NCBI RefSeq assembly: GCF_900110755.1
Contig: NZ_FOFF01000023.1
Coordinates: forward strand, 1 to 64,000
Direction: 5' to 3'
Length of the DNA: 64,000 nt
Origin: Streptomyces sp. yr375
GTDB lineage: Bacteria; Actinomycetota; Actinomycetes; Streptomycetales; Streptomycetaceae
Shown: positions 17,601 through 25,267 of the stretch, in pieces
How positions within the stretch are numbered: the stretch's first letter is position 1
Layout of the letters: the number at the start of each line of letters is the position of its first letter
Notes under the pieces: model-generated
What the model was told of the DNA's origin: nothing
Databases searched by the model: none
Seen by the model: only the letters and a program-made list of their open reading frames with translations
Made by a program: the position numbers and the translations under genes

Positions 17601-17965
17601 TCTACGACGCGAACGGCACGCAGGTCGGCCAGTCCGCCGACGGTGACTCGGAGGAGGCGGTCTCCATCCCGTCGCCCGCCGCCGGCACGTACACCATCGA
17701 GGTCGCGGGCTACTCGGTCCCGGCCGGCACGACGGCGTACGACTACCTGGACGTGTTCTTCTCGGCCTCGCTCGGCACCGTCACGGTCGACGAGTCGACG
17801 CCGGTGAAGCTCGCCACGGGCGCCTCGGCGCCGGTCTCCGCGACCGTCACCGCCGCGGCCGCCGCGCCCGAGGGCCGCGCCTTCTTCGGCCAGGTCCAGT
17901 TGGTGAACGCGCGGGGCACCGTCGCGGGCATCGGCAACGTGGCCATCGAGAAGGTCACCCCGTAA
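14642..17965 (+). CDS. large secreted S8 subtilisin-like peptidase
   Basis: A 1107-residue secreted serine protease. An Ala-rich signal peptide (ARRVARIAVAAGLVAALSAA, ending FA-ADSG) is followed by a propeptide to ~190. The catalytic triad is D216 (GILDSGVD), H396 (EHGTHVAG) and S592 (QGTSMASPQAA), with oxyanion N near SAGNEG. The D-H distance of 180 residues is far larger than in subtilisin because of an insertion holding two calcium-loop-like motifs, DVNRDGDTTD and DVNNNGDFTD. The C-terminal half contains beta domains, including a PPC-like domain (ASADLDLTVYDANG ... GTYTIEVAGY). ATG 14642 is chosen because AAGGG lies six bases upstream; GTG/ATG starts further up lack this. A terminator follows at 18006-18035. 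Confidence 0.9.
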   Translation: MTLTPQPESIPGARRVARIAVAAGLVAALSAAGPIPLAFAADSGSTPAVADPGVKSAHDKLGADDADLLADAKADGDKNVTLMVATAPGQTEQVAKELDAVKGGSVGQSYDKVGYVRATVPTAKADSAIAAAAKLTSVHAIDLRQDIALDDPTPSADTATGATSAASAAKAKSYPAPGKDTPAENPYNPSFETGAVDFVKKNPKADGRGVTIGILDSGVDLSHPALQKTSTGERKIVDWVTSTDPIIDNDASWRPMTTSVSGPTFTFGGRTWTAKAGSYQVNLFRESATAGGDAKGDVNRDGDTTDAWGVLYDAAAGTVTVDVNNNGDFTDDTAMKPYKDGYQVGYFGTDDPKTDVAERQPFVVQIRKDVPMDPFGGDWVGKKADFVNIGLIASEHGTHVAGITAANGLFGGKMNGAAPGAKIVSSRACVFGPGCTNVALTEGMIDLVVNRGVDIVNMSIGGLPGLNDGNNARAELYTRLIDTYGVQLVISAGNEGPGANTIGDPGLADKVISVGAAISKETWASNYGSQVEKKYALMPFSSRGPREDGGFTPTLVAPGAAINTTQTWLPGSPVADAGYPLPAGYSMLQGTSMASPQAAGASALLISAAKLNKVALTPAILRTALTSTADHIKGAQAYEEGAGAINIVDAWKAIKKGATAHDYTVKAPVDTALDQALKTPGFGTGIYDREGGLKAGQKKTYDVTITRTSGADKAIRHKLHIENNAGGTFKILGSDEVTLPLNKPVTVKIQAKAGSAGLKSAIIEVDDPKTVGIDKQILATVVVSTPVHYTFVKKASVQRNSSQSYFLTVPEGAKSFEVGISGLKDKSQTRFISIHPYGVAVEDTGTPYCYSNYPNSNGCGPDARSYQNPQAGVWEIEVESRRTSPLLDNPYTLDATVYGATFAPETVTLPEAKVGTPAPVSWTVSNTFAAIDGKLVGGPLGSSKKDRPSIANGATQTSTVEVPAGAKSLDVSIGNVSDASADLDLTVYDANGTQVGQSADGDSEEAVSIPSPAAGTYTIEVAGYSVPAGTTAYDYLDVFFSASLGTVTVDESTPVKLATGASAPVSATVTAAAAAPEGRAFFGQVQLVNARGTVAGIGNVAIEKVTP

Positions 17966-18005
17966 CACCGGTACCGGTACCGATATCGGCATCGGTTGAG
18001 CAGTG

Positions 18006-18035
18006 AGGGCGGGCGTCCGTAAGGGCGCCCGCCCT
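18006..18035 (+). terminator. terminator after the subtilase gene
   Basis: A 10-bp GC-rich stem, arms 18006-18015 and 18026-18035 (AGGGCGGGCG and its complement), with a 10-nt loop, 41 bp after the stop codon. Confidence 0.65.
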
Positions 18036-18158
18036 TCGTCACGGAGGCGTACGTCACACCCCTCCGTGTTCCACTCCTCGGGCATGACGCGCAAAGAATT
18101 GGACAAGTGGACCGGGATCGGTCTCATGATGGAGAAAACCACGTTGTAGGGAGTCGCT

Positions 18159-19175
18159 GTGAGGGTCGGAATCGTCGGAGCCACCGGTCAGGTCGGCACG
18201 GTCATGCGCGGGATCCTCAAGGAGCGCGCCTTCCCGGTCACCGAGCTGCGCCTGTTCGCGTCGGCCCGTTCGGCGGGCACGACCCTGGACGGCGTGACGG
18301 TGGAGGACGCGGCGAGCGCCGACTACACCGGCCTGGACATCGTGCTCTTCTCGGCGGGCGGCGCGACGTCTAAGGCGCTGGCCGAGAAGGTCGCCTCGCA
18401 GGGCGCGGTCGTGATCGACAACTCGTCGGCCTGGCGCAGGGACCCGGAGGTTCCCCTCGTCGTCTCCGAGGTGAACCCGCACGCGATCGCCAACCGCCCC
18501 AAGGGCATCATCGCCAACCCGAACTGCACCACGATGGCCGCGATGCCGGTCCTGAAGCCGCTGCACGCGGAGGCCGGGCTCGAGGCGCTGGTCGTCGCGA
18601 CGTACCAGGCGGTGTCCGGGTCGGGCGTCGCGGGCGTGGCGGAGCTGCACGGGCAGGCGCAGAAGGTCGTCGCCGACGCGGACAAGCTGACCCACGGCGG
18701 CGACGCGGTTTCCTTCCCCGACCCGCAGGTCTACAAGCGCCCGATCGCCTTCAACGTCGTCCCGCTCGCGGGCTCGATCGTCGAGGACGGGCTGCACGAG
18801 ACGGACGAGGAGCAGAAGCTCCGCCACGAGTCCCGCAAGATCCTGGAGATCCCCGCCCTCAAGGTCTCCGGCACCTGCGTGCGCGTCCCCGTCTTCTCCG
18901 GCCACTCCCTCCAGGTGAACGCCCGCTTCGCGCGTCCGCTGTCGGTGGAGCGGGCCACGGAGCTGCTCGCGGGCGCGCCCGGCGTGGAGCTGTCGGAGAT
19001 CCCGACCCCGCTTCAGGCGGCGGGCCGGGACGCGTCCTACGTGGGCCGCATCCGCCCCGACGAGACCGTCGACAACGGCCTCGCCCTCTTCATCTCCAAC
19101 GACAACCTCCGCAAGGGCGCGGCCCTGAACGCGGTGCAGATCGCGGAACTGGTAGCAGCGGAACTGAAGGACTGA
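18159..19175 (+). CDS. asd: aspartate-semialdehyde dehydrogenase
   Basis: A 338-residue NADPH-dependent enzyme that reduces aspartyl phosphate to aspartate semialdehyde, the branch-point to lysine, diaminopimelate, threonine and methionine. The N-terminal dinucleotide-binding motif is VGIVGATGQVG, the catalytic cysteine is C123 in IANPNCTT, and the substrate-binding arginine/histidine region GTCVRVPVFSGHS is present. The GTG start at 18159 is behind GGGAG. Aspartokinase is not next to it in this window, so this may be the second asd copy typical of streptomycetes (inference). It is flanked by hairpins on both sides and probably monocistronic. Confidence 0.95.
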   Translation: MRVGIVGATGQVGTVMRGILKERAFPVTELRLFASARSAGTTLDGVTVEDAASADYTGLDIVLFSAGGATSKALAEKVASQGAVVIDNSSAWRRDPEVPLVVSEVNPHAIANRPKGIIANPNCTTMAAMPVLKPLHAEAGLEALVVATYQAVSGSGVAGVAELHGQAQKVVADADKLTHGGDAVSFPDPQVYKRPIAFNVVPLAGSIVEDGLHETDEEQKLRHESRKILEIPALKVSGTCVRVPVFSGHSLQVNARFARPLSVERATELLAGAPGVELSEIPTPLQAAGRDASYVGRIRPDETVDNGLALFISNDNLRKGAALNAVQIAELVAAELKD

Positions 19176-19225
19176 CGCCGGCCTCTCCTCGGGGGCTCCG
19201 CCCCCGAACCCCCGCTCCTCAAACG

Positions 19226-19255
19226 CCGGAGGGGCTGGATTTCCAGCCCCTCCGG
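19226..19255. terminator. Streptomyces-type bidirectional hairpin
   Basis: A 14-bp perfect stem (arms 19226-19239 and 19242-19255, CCGGAGGGGCTGGA and complement) with a 2-nt loop, preceded by GGGGGCTCCGCCCCC at 19195-19205. Near-identical palindromes are widely dispersed between genes in Streptomyces and act as terminators or transcript stabilisers. It separates asd from pepN. Confidence 0.75.
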
Positions 19256-19320
19256 TTGGGCGATCGGCACAGCTCCCGTGGAAGGATGGCGCAACCCACC
19301 CATCACGAGGAGATGACCGC

Positions 19321-21888
19321 GTGCCTGGCACAAACCTGACTCGCGAAGAGGCCCAGCAGCGGGCGAAGCTGCTGACCGTTGACTCGTACGAGATCGATCT
19401 CGACCTCTCCGGCGCGCAGGAGGGCGGTACCTACAGGTCCGTGACCACGGTGCGCTTCGACGTCGCCGAAACCGGTGCCGAGTCCTTCATCGACCTGGTC
19501 GCCCCGACCGTCCGCGAAGTCACGCTGAACGGCGACGCGCTGGACCCGGGCGACGTCTTCGAGGACTCCCGGATCGCGCTCCCGGGCCTACTCGAAGGCC
19601 GTAACGTCCTGCGGGTCGTCGCCGACTGCGCCTACACCAACACCGGTGAGGGCCTGCACCGCTTCGTCGACCCGGTCGACGAACAGGCCTACCTGTACAC
19701 GCAGTTCGAGGTGCCGGACGCCCGCCGGGTGTTCGCGTCGTTCGAGCAGCCGGACCTCAAGGCCACCTTCCAATTCACGGTGAAGGCCCCGAGCGGCTGG
19801 ACCGTCATCTCCAACTCCCCGACGCCCGAACCCAAGGACGACGTCTGGGCGTTCGAGCCGACCCCGCGCATCTCGACGTACATCACGGCGCTGATCGTCG
19901 GCCCGTACCACAGCGTCCACAGCGTGTACGAGAAGGACGGCCAGTCGGTGCCGCTCGGCATCTACTGCCGGCCCTCCCTCGCCGAGTTCCTCGACTCGGA
20001 CGCGATCTTCGAGGTCACGCGGCAGGGCTTCGACTGGTTCCAGGAGAAGTTCGACTACGCGTACCCGTTCAAGAAGTACGACCAGCTCTTCGTGCCGGAG
20101 TTCAACGCGGGCGCGATGGAGAACGCGGGCGCGGTGACCATCCGGGACCAGTACGTGTTCCGGTCCAAGGTCACCGACGCGTCGTACGAGCTGCGCGCCG
20201 AGACCATCCTGCACGAGCTGGCGCACATGTGGTTCGGCGACCTGGTCACCATGGAGTGGTGGAACGACCTGTGGCTGAACGAGTCGTTCGCCACCTACAC
20301 CTCCATCGCCTGCCAGGCGTACCACCCCGACTCGCGCTGGCCGCACTCGTGGACCACGTTCGCCAACTCCATGAAGACGTGGGCCTACCGGCAGGACCAA
20401 CTGCCCTCCACCCACCCGATCATGGCCGAGATCGGCGACCTGGACGACGTCCTCGTCAACTTCGACGGCATCACGTACGCCAAGGGCGCGTCCGTCCTGA
20501 AGCAGCTCGTGGCGTACGTCGGCATGGACGAGTTCTTCGCGGGCGTGCAGGCCTACTTCAAGCGGCACGCGTTCGGCAACACCCGGCTGTCCGACCTGCT
20601 CGGCGCGCTGGAGGAGACCTCCGGCCGTGATCTGGGCACCTGGTCGGAGAAGTGGCTCCAGACCGCCGGCATCAACATCCTCCGTCCCGAGATCGAGACG
20701 GACGCCGACGGCGTCATCACCTCCTTCGCCATCCGCCAGGAGGCCCCGGCGCTGCCCGCGGGCGCGAAGGGCGAGCCGACGCTGCGCCCGCACCGCATCG
20801 CGGTCGGCCTGTACGACCTCGACGGCGACAGCGGCAAGCTGCTGCGCGGCGAGCGCGTCGAACTGGACGTCGACGGCGAACTGACCGCCGTACCGCACCT
20901 GGTGGGCAAGCGCCGTCCGGACGTGGTGCTGTTGAACGACGACGACCTGTCGTACGCCAAGGTCCGCCTCGACGAGCAGTCCCTCGCGTTCGTCACCGAG
21001 CACCTCGGCGACTTCGAGTCGTCGCTGCCCCGCGCCCTGTGCTGGGCGTCGGCCTGGGACATGACCCGGGACGCCGAACTGCCCGCCCGCGACTACCTGT
21101 CGCTGGTGCTGTCCGGCATCGGCAAGGAGTCCGACATCGGCGTGGTGCAGTCGCTGCACCGCCAGGTCAAGCTCGCCATCGACCTGTACGCCGACCCGAG
21201 CACCCGCGAGGCCCTGCTGGCCCGTTGGACGGACGCCACGCTGGCCCACCTGCGGGCGGCCGACGCGGGCGGCGACCAACAGCTCGCGTGGGCACGGGCG
21301 TTCGCGGCTACGGCCCGCACGCCGGAGCAACTGGACCTCCTGGAGGCCCTGTTGGACGGCTCGCAGACGGTCGAGGGCCTGGCCGTCGACACCGAGCTGC
21401 GCTGGGCGTTCGTGCAACGCCTCGCGGCGGTCGGCCGGTTCGACGAGGCGGAGATCGCCGGGGAGTACGAGCGCGACAAGACGGCCGCCGGTGAGCGGCA
21501 CGCCGCGACCGCCCGCGCCGCCCGGCCGACCCCGGAGGCCAAGGCGGAGGCGTGGGCGGCGGTCGTCGAGTCCGACAAGCTGCCCAACGCCGTGCAGGGC
21601 GCCGTCATCGGCGGCTTCGTCCAGACCGACCAGCGTGAGCTGCTCGCGCCGTACACGGACAAGTACTTCGAGGTCGTCAAGGACATCTGGGACGCCCGTT
21701 CGCACGAGATCGCCCAGCAGATCGCGGTCGGCCTCTATCCGGCGATCCAGGTCTCCCAGGAGATCCTGGACAAGACGGACGCCTGGCTGACCTCCGCCGA
21801 GCCGAACGCGGCCCTGCGCCGCCTCGTGTCCGAGTCCCGCTCGGGCGTGGAACGCGCCCTCCAGGCCCAGGCGGCGGACACGCAGTAG
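19321..21888 (+). CDS. pepN: aminopeptidase N (M1 metallopeptidase), second copy
   Basis: An 855-residue family M1 zinc aminopeptidase. The motifs are GAMENAGAVT, H298-E-x2-H302 (HELAHMWFGD) and the third ligand E321 in LNESF, followed by the C-terminal helical domain. The GTG start at 19321 lies behind ACGAGGAGATGA. The active-site motifs are closer to the textbook actinobacterial PepN consensus than those of the copy at 5675, so this is likely the housekeeping enzyme and the other a specialised paralogue (inference). It is probably monocistronic: a hairpin lies upstream, and a bidirectional one lies at the end, shared with the convergent EamA gene. Confidence 0.95.
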   Translation: MPGTNLTREEAQQRAKLLTVDSYEIDLDLSGAQEGGTYRSVTTVRFDVAETGAESFIDLVAPTVREVTLNGDALDPGDVFEDSRIALPGLLEGRNVLRVVADCAYTNTGEGLHRFVDPVDEQAYLYTQFEVPDARRVFASFEQPDLKATFQFTVKAPSGWTVISNSPTPEPKDDVWAFEPTPRISTYITALIVGPYHSVHSVYEKDGQSVPLGIYCRPSLAEFLDSDAIFEVTRQGFDWFQEKFDYAYPFKKYDQLFVPEFNAGAMENAGAVTIRDQYVFRSKVTDASYELRAETILHELAHMWFGDLVTMEWWNDLWLNESFATYTSIACQAYHPDSRWPHSWTTFANSMKTWAYRQDQLPSTHPIMAEIGDLDDVLVNFDGITYAKGASVLKQLVAYVGMDEFFAGVQAYFKRHAFGNTRLSDLLGALEETSGRDLGTWSEKWLQTAGINILRPEIETDADGVITSFAIRQEAPALPAGAKGEPTLRPHRIAVGLYDLDGDSGKLLRGERVELDVDGELTAVPHLVGKRRPDVVLLNDDDLSYAKVRLDEQSLAFVTEHLGDFESSLPRALCWASAWDMTRDAELPARDYLSLVLSGIGKESDIGVVQSLHRQVKLAIDLYADPSTREALLARWTDATLAHLRAADAGGDQQLAWARAFAATARTPEQLDLLEALLDGSQTVEGLAVDTELRWAFVQRLAAVGRFDEAEIAGEYERDKTAAGERHAATARAARPTPEAKAEAWAAVVESDKLPNAVQGAVIGGFVQTDQRELLAPYTDKYFEVVKDIWDARSHEIAQQIAVGLYPAIQVSQEILDKTDAWLTSAEPNAALRRLVSESRSGVERALQAQAADTQ

Positions 21889-21909
21889 CCGGTAGTCGGT
21901 ACATGGATG

Positions 21910-21938
21910 GGGGCGCCCGGTGTCATACCGAGCGCCCC
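21910..21938. terminator. bidirectional terminator between pepN and eamA-like gene
   Basis: Arms GGGGCGC (21910-21916) and GCGCCCC (21932-21938), extended after one mismatch by CGGT/ACCG (21918-21921 and 21927-21930). The stop codon of the minus-strand transporter lies in its loop side. Confidence 0.65.
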
Positions 21939-22882
21939 TTCTCCGTACTCAGGACGGGGATCGCGCCCCTTCCGTCCGGACCGGACGCGCGTACGACCGC
22001 CCTGGTCGTCCCGGTCGTCCCGCCCACCCCCCGCTGCCCCGCCACCGTCGCGCCGAACGCCAGCGCCATGCCCGTCAGTTGTACCGGTGTCAGGGCCTGG
22101 CCGAGGGCGGCCCAGCCGACGACGGCGGCGGTCAGCGGGGAGAGCGGGCCGAGGAAGGTGACCTGGGTGGCGGTGAGGCGGCCGATGCCGCGGAACCAGA
22201 GCCAGTACGAGACGGCCGTGTTCGCCAGGGCGAGGTAGAGGTAGCCGCCGACCGCACGGCCGTCCAGGGCGGGCGGAGCGCCCTCGACGAGGAAGGCGAC
22301 CGGCGCGATGAGCAGGCCGCCCGCGGTGAGCTGCCAGCCGGTGAGGGCGAGCGGGCCGACGCCGTCCGGGCGGCCCCACTTCTTCGTGAGGACCGTACCG
22401 GCCGACATGGAGGCGGCGGAGGCGAGCGCGGCCAGGACGCCGACGGGATCGAGCGCGCCGGCCGCCTTCAGCACGACCAGGCTGACGCCGAACGCGGCCA
22501 CCACCCCGGCGAGCAGAGTCCGCACGGTCGGCCGCTGCCCCAGCAGCAGCGCCGAGAGACCGACGACGAACAGCGGCCCGACCGAGCCGACGACCGCCGC
22601 CATACCGCCGGGCAGCCGGTACGCGGAGAGGAAGAGCAGCGGGAAGAAGGCCCCGATGTTCAGCGCGCCGAGCACCGCCGCCTTCCCCCACCACGCGCCG
22701 CGCGGCAGCACCCGGCCGAGCGCGAGCAGCAGCAGCCCGGCGGGCAGGGCCCGCATCAGCCCGGTGAACAGGGGCCGGTCGGCGGGAAGGAACTCGGTGG
22801 TGACGGCGTAGGTGGTGCCCCAGGAGACCGGGGCGAGCGCGGTGAGCAGGACGGTGAGGGAGGTGGCGGCGGGCAGCTTCAT
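21923..22882 (-). CDS. EamA (DMT-superfamily) transporter
   Basis: A 319-residue membrane protein of ten helices in two EamA repeats. It begins LPAATSLTVLLTALAPVSWG and contains the family segments YRLPGGMAAVVGSVGPLFVV and LANTAVSYWLWFRGIGRL. DMT exporters export amino acids or other metabolites. Its ATG overlaps the stop of the upstream MFS gene by 4 bp, so the two exporters are co-transcribed from the operator region at 24291-24348. The long upstream extension of this frame within the MFS gene is not coding. The C-terminal ~25 residues are hydrophilic and non-conserved in character. Confidence 0.87.
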   Translation of the reverse strand: MKLPAATSLTVLLTALAPVSWGTTYAVTTEFLPADRPLFTGLMRALPAGLLLLALGRVLPRGAWWGKAAVLGALNIGAFFPLLFLSAYRLPGGMAAVVGSVGPLFVVGLSALLLGQRPTVRTLLAGVVAAFGVSLVVLKAAGALDPVGVLAALASAASMSAGTVLTKKWGRPDGVGPLALTGWQLTAGGLLIAPVAFLVEGAPPALDGRAVGGYLYLALANTAVSYWLWFRGIGRLTATQVTFLGPLSPLTAAVVGWAALGQALTPVQLTGMALAFGATVAGQRGVGGTTGTTRAVVRASGPDGRGAIPVLSTEKGRSV

Positions 22883-24270
22883 GGCCGGTCCCTTCCGAGG
22901 GAGGCGTGCGGGAGTGAGAGGGGGGTGGTGACGGGGGCGGGGGGCGCGGTGTGGGTGACGGTCGGCGGGGTGGGGCGTACCGCTTCCGCCGGGAGCCGTC
23001 GTTCCACCCGGACGAGCAGGGTGGCGGCCACGGCCGAGGTGAGGACGAGGACCGCCCACGGCAGCCGGCCGTCCACCGCGAGGAGCACGGTGAACAGGGA
23101 CGGCGCCACCGCCTTCGCCAGCGACCAGGACATCTGGTAGGCCGCCAGGTACCGGCCGCGCACGGCCTCCGGGGCCGCCGACACCGCGAGGACCTCGGCG
23201 GCGGGGCTGTGGATCAGTTCGCCGAGCGTGTAGACGACGACCACGGCGACCAGGGCCGCGCCCAGCACCGGTCCGGAGGCCGGGCGCAGGGTGCCCAGGA
23301 CGATCTGCGCGAGGAACGCGACCGCGAACAGGCCACCGCCCAGCGCGGCGGCCCGGGTACGCCGGGCACCGGCCCTGCGGACCCGCCCGCCGACGAACAT
23401 CCCGGCCGCCGCGCACAGCACGGTGTTGACCGTGAACGCGGCTCCGGTGAGCACGGCGGGCCCGTGCAGCCACTCCACGATGAACAGCGGGAAGAGGACG
23501 GACAGGGCCGAATAGCTCAGCGCGTTCAGGAAGTTGGCACCGGTGACCACCAGGAAGGGCCGGTCGGCCAGCACGAGCCGGTATCCGGCACCGGCCGCGG
23601 CCCCGCGCGTCTTCGTGCCGTCCGGTGCGCGCCGCGGCCGCAGGGGACGCAGCGGGCGCAGCAACAGGGCGGCGCATGCGAAGGAGAGGGCGTTGCCCCA
23701 GGCCGCGTAGGTGTAACCGGCGCTGCCCGCGAAGGCGATGACCAGCGTGGCCAGCAGAGCGCCCGCGCCGTTGCCGCCGTTCTGCAGCGCCCGGGTGGCG
23801 GCCTGCAACCGGTCCCGGTCCGCGCCCCGCGCCACCTCTCCGATCAGGGACGACTGCACGGCCGGGAAGGCGCGGTCGGCGGCGGCGGTGACGAGGGCGA
23901 CGCCCGCGAACGCCGTCAGGGAGTGGGCGAAGGGGTAGAGCGCGAAGCCGACGACCCGCACGCCGTACAGCACGTACTGCACGCGCCGCGCCCCGCAGCG
24001 GTCGACGGCCGCCCCGGCGAGCGGGAGTGCGCCGATGCCGACGAGTCCGGTGACCGTGAGCACGGCGCCCACGAGGGTGAAGGACAGCCCGGTGACGTAG
24101 TGGAAGAACACGAGCGTGAACGGGATGTACATGCCGGTGCCGACGCCGTTGACGGCGGCGGCGACGGGCAGGGCCCAGTGGCCGGGTATGCCCGGGCCGC
24201 CATCCCTGTTGTCCTTGTCCTTGCTTTTGCGCTTGTCCTTGCCCTTGCCCTTGCCCTTGCCCTTGCGCAT
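22879..24270 (-). CDS. MFS transporter with Lys/Gly-repeat N-terminus
   Basis: A 463-residue, 12-helix major facilitator superfamily transporter, most likely a drug or metabolite exporter. Helix I-II contains NGVGTGMYIPFTLVFFHYV and the loop 2-3 motif A region is AGAAVDRCGARRVQYVLYG. The ATG at 24270 follows AGGGGGAG. The first ~20 residues are a cytoplasmic tail of alternating Lys and Gly/Asp/Ser, encoded by a hexanucleotide tandem repeat. It is divergent from the MarR gene and shares the dyad at 24291-24348, so MarR very likely represses it; the EamA gene follows in the same transcript. Confidence 0.87.
   Translation of the reverse strand: MRKGKGKGKGKDKRKSKDKDNRDGGPGIPGHWALPVAAAVNGVGTGMYIPFTLVFFHYVTGLSFTLVGAVLTVTGLVGIGALPLAGAAVDRCGARRVQYVLYGVRVVGFALYPFAHSLTAFAGVALVTAAADRAFPAVQSSLIGEVARGADRDRLQAATRALQNGGNGAGALLATLVIAFAGSAGYTYAAWGNALSFACAALLLRPLRPLRPRRAPDGTKTRGAAAGAGYRLVLADRPFLVVTGANFLNALSYSALSVLFPLFIVEWLHGPAVLTGAAFTVNTVLCAAAGMFVGGRVRRAGARRTRAAALGGGLFAVAFLAQIVLGTLRPASGPVLGAALVAVVVVYTLGELIHSPAAEVLAVSAAPEAVRGRYLAAYQMSWSLAKAVAPSLFTVLLAVDGRLPWAVLVLTSAVAATLLVRVERRLPAEAVRPTPPTVTHTAPPAPVTTPLSLPHASLGRDRP
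24212..24267. repeat. hexanucleotide tandem repeat at the MFS N-terminus
   Basis: Six consecutive CTTGCC-type units at 24232-24267 (CTTGTC, four CTTGCC, CTTGCG), preceded by related CTTGTC/CTTGCT units from 24212. On the coding strand each unit reads Lys-Gly or Lys-Asp. Slippage would change the tail by two residues without breaking the frame. Confidence 0.8.
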
Positions 24271-24290
24271 GGCTCCCCCTTGGAGGCGAT

Positions 24291-24348
24291 GAAAGTAGCT
24301 CGCTCGAAAGTAGCTTACTCCTAAGCTACTTTCCATCAAGCTACTTTC
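24291..24348. promoter_or_regulatory. four-half-site dyad operator for the MarR regulator
   Basis: GAAAGTAGCT occurs four times: forward at 24291-24300 and 24306-24315, inverted at 24324-24333 and 24339-24348. All four are symmetric about 24319.5, and neighbours within each pair are exactly 15 bp apart. The inner pair extends to a 12-bp perfect palindrome with a 4-bp spacer (CTCC). It lies between the divergent MFS and MarR starts, 21 bp and 36 bp from them, so it can cover both promoters and the initiation regions. Confidence 0.85.
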
Positions 24349-24383
24349 TTGCGGCCGACCGAACCCCGTCGGATACTCGCCCC

Positions 24384-24890
24384 ATGGACCCCATGGACCC
24401 CGTCGACGTGATCGTCAAGCAGTGGGCCGCCGCGCGGCCGGACCTCGACACCCGGGCGATGGAGGTCTTCGGCCGCGTCTACCGGCTCTCGCGCGCGATG
24501 GGCGACCGGGTGGAGAAGGTGTACGCGGGGTACGGCATCGGACGCGGCGAGTTCGACGTACTGGCCACCCTGCGCCGCTCCGGCGAGCCGTACACCCTCT
24601 CGCCGCGTCAGTTGTCGGCGACGCTGATGCTCACGACCGGCGGTATGACCGGCCGCCTCGACAAACTGGAACGGGCCGCGCTGCTGCGCCGCTCCCCCGA
24701 CCCGCACGACCGCCGGGGCCTGCACGTCACGCTGACCGAGAAGGGGCTCGAACTGGTCGACCGCGCGGTCGGCGCGGGCCTCGCCCTCCAGACGAAGGCC
24801 CTGTCCGCCGCCCTCACCCCGGAACAGTCGGACCAACTGGCCGACCTGCTAAGGCTGTTGCTGACGACGACGGAGACGCCGGGGAGTTGA
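24384..24890 (+). CDS. MarR-family transcriptional regulator
   Basis: A 168-residue MarR protein. The winged helix spans ~55-115, with recognition helix LSPRQLSATLMLTTGGMTGRLD and wing RRSPDPHDRRGLHVTLT, the usual D-x-R-D-R-R-x-x-x-V-x-L-T signature. MarR dimers release DNA on binding phenolic or other small ligands. Divergent orientation to the MFS-EamA exporter pair and the symmetrical operator indicate local repression of exporters plus autoregulation. Two in-frame ATG codons (24384 and 24393) arise from a repeated ATGGACCCC; either may be used. Confidence 0.92.
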   Translation: MDPMDPVDVIVKQWAAARPDLDTRAMEVFGRVYRLSRAMGDRVEKVYAGYGIGRGEFDVLATLRRSGEPYTLSPRQLSATLMLTTGGMTGRLDKLERAALLRRSPDPHDRRGLHVTLTEKGLELVDRAVGAGLALQTKALSAALTPEQSDQLADLLRLLLTTTETPGS

Positions 24891-25267
24891 CGGTGTCAGC
24901 CGGAGCCGGAGGGCCAGTCAGTGGTGTGGGGTGCGGCGAGCAGGCCGGGCACGGGAGAGCCTCCGAGATGCGGCGGACTGGATACGCCATCCGGGCGAGG
25001 GCACCGCGAGGCGCAGCACGCGGTCATCGAGCGGTGAAGGACTCGATTCCGTATCCGTAGGTCATGCGCGGCAGCCTGCCAGCCGGGCTCGCGGCCTGTC
25101 GACGGAATTACCCACCGGGCGACATGCGGGGGAACGCGACGAGGGCGTCGGCCTCACCTGCGTCCGGCGTGCGTGTACGCGAGTGAGGCCGACGCCCTCG
25201 GAGAGCGTGCGGCGGATACCGGACCAGAGGCCCGGCGCTGGACCTAAGCCTTGGCCTTGGCCATGAC
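24891..25267. other. gene-free interval with a long inverted repeat
   Basis: A 377-bp stretch with no convincing gene: open frames here lack coding character. It contains an 18-bp perfect inverted repeat (arms 25140-25157 and 25183-25200, starting CGAGGGCGTCGGCCTCAC, 25-nt loop). This could terminate the convergent MarR and small membrane protein transcripts or form a structured RNA. Confidence 0.6.

Noticed and set aside
14627..18184. A minus-strand open frame of 1185 codons opposite the subtilase
   Set aside because: It is the antisense shadow of a high-GC gene: composition is Arg/Gly/Val/Asp without domains, whereas the plus strand has signal peptide, triad and PPC-like domain.
5675..21888. 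The two pepN genes as ends of a recent composite duplication
   Set aside because: The proteins differ clearly along the whole length, including the N-terminal 60 residues, and nothing between them is repeated; they are old paralogues.
24931..25266. A 111-codon plus-strand frame in the gap after the MarR gene
   Set aside because: No ribosome site, Arg-rich composition, and it runs through the 18-bp inverted repeat; treated as non-coding.
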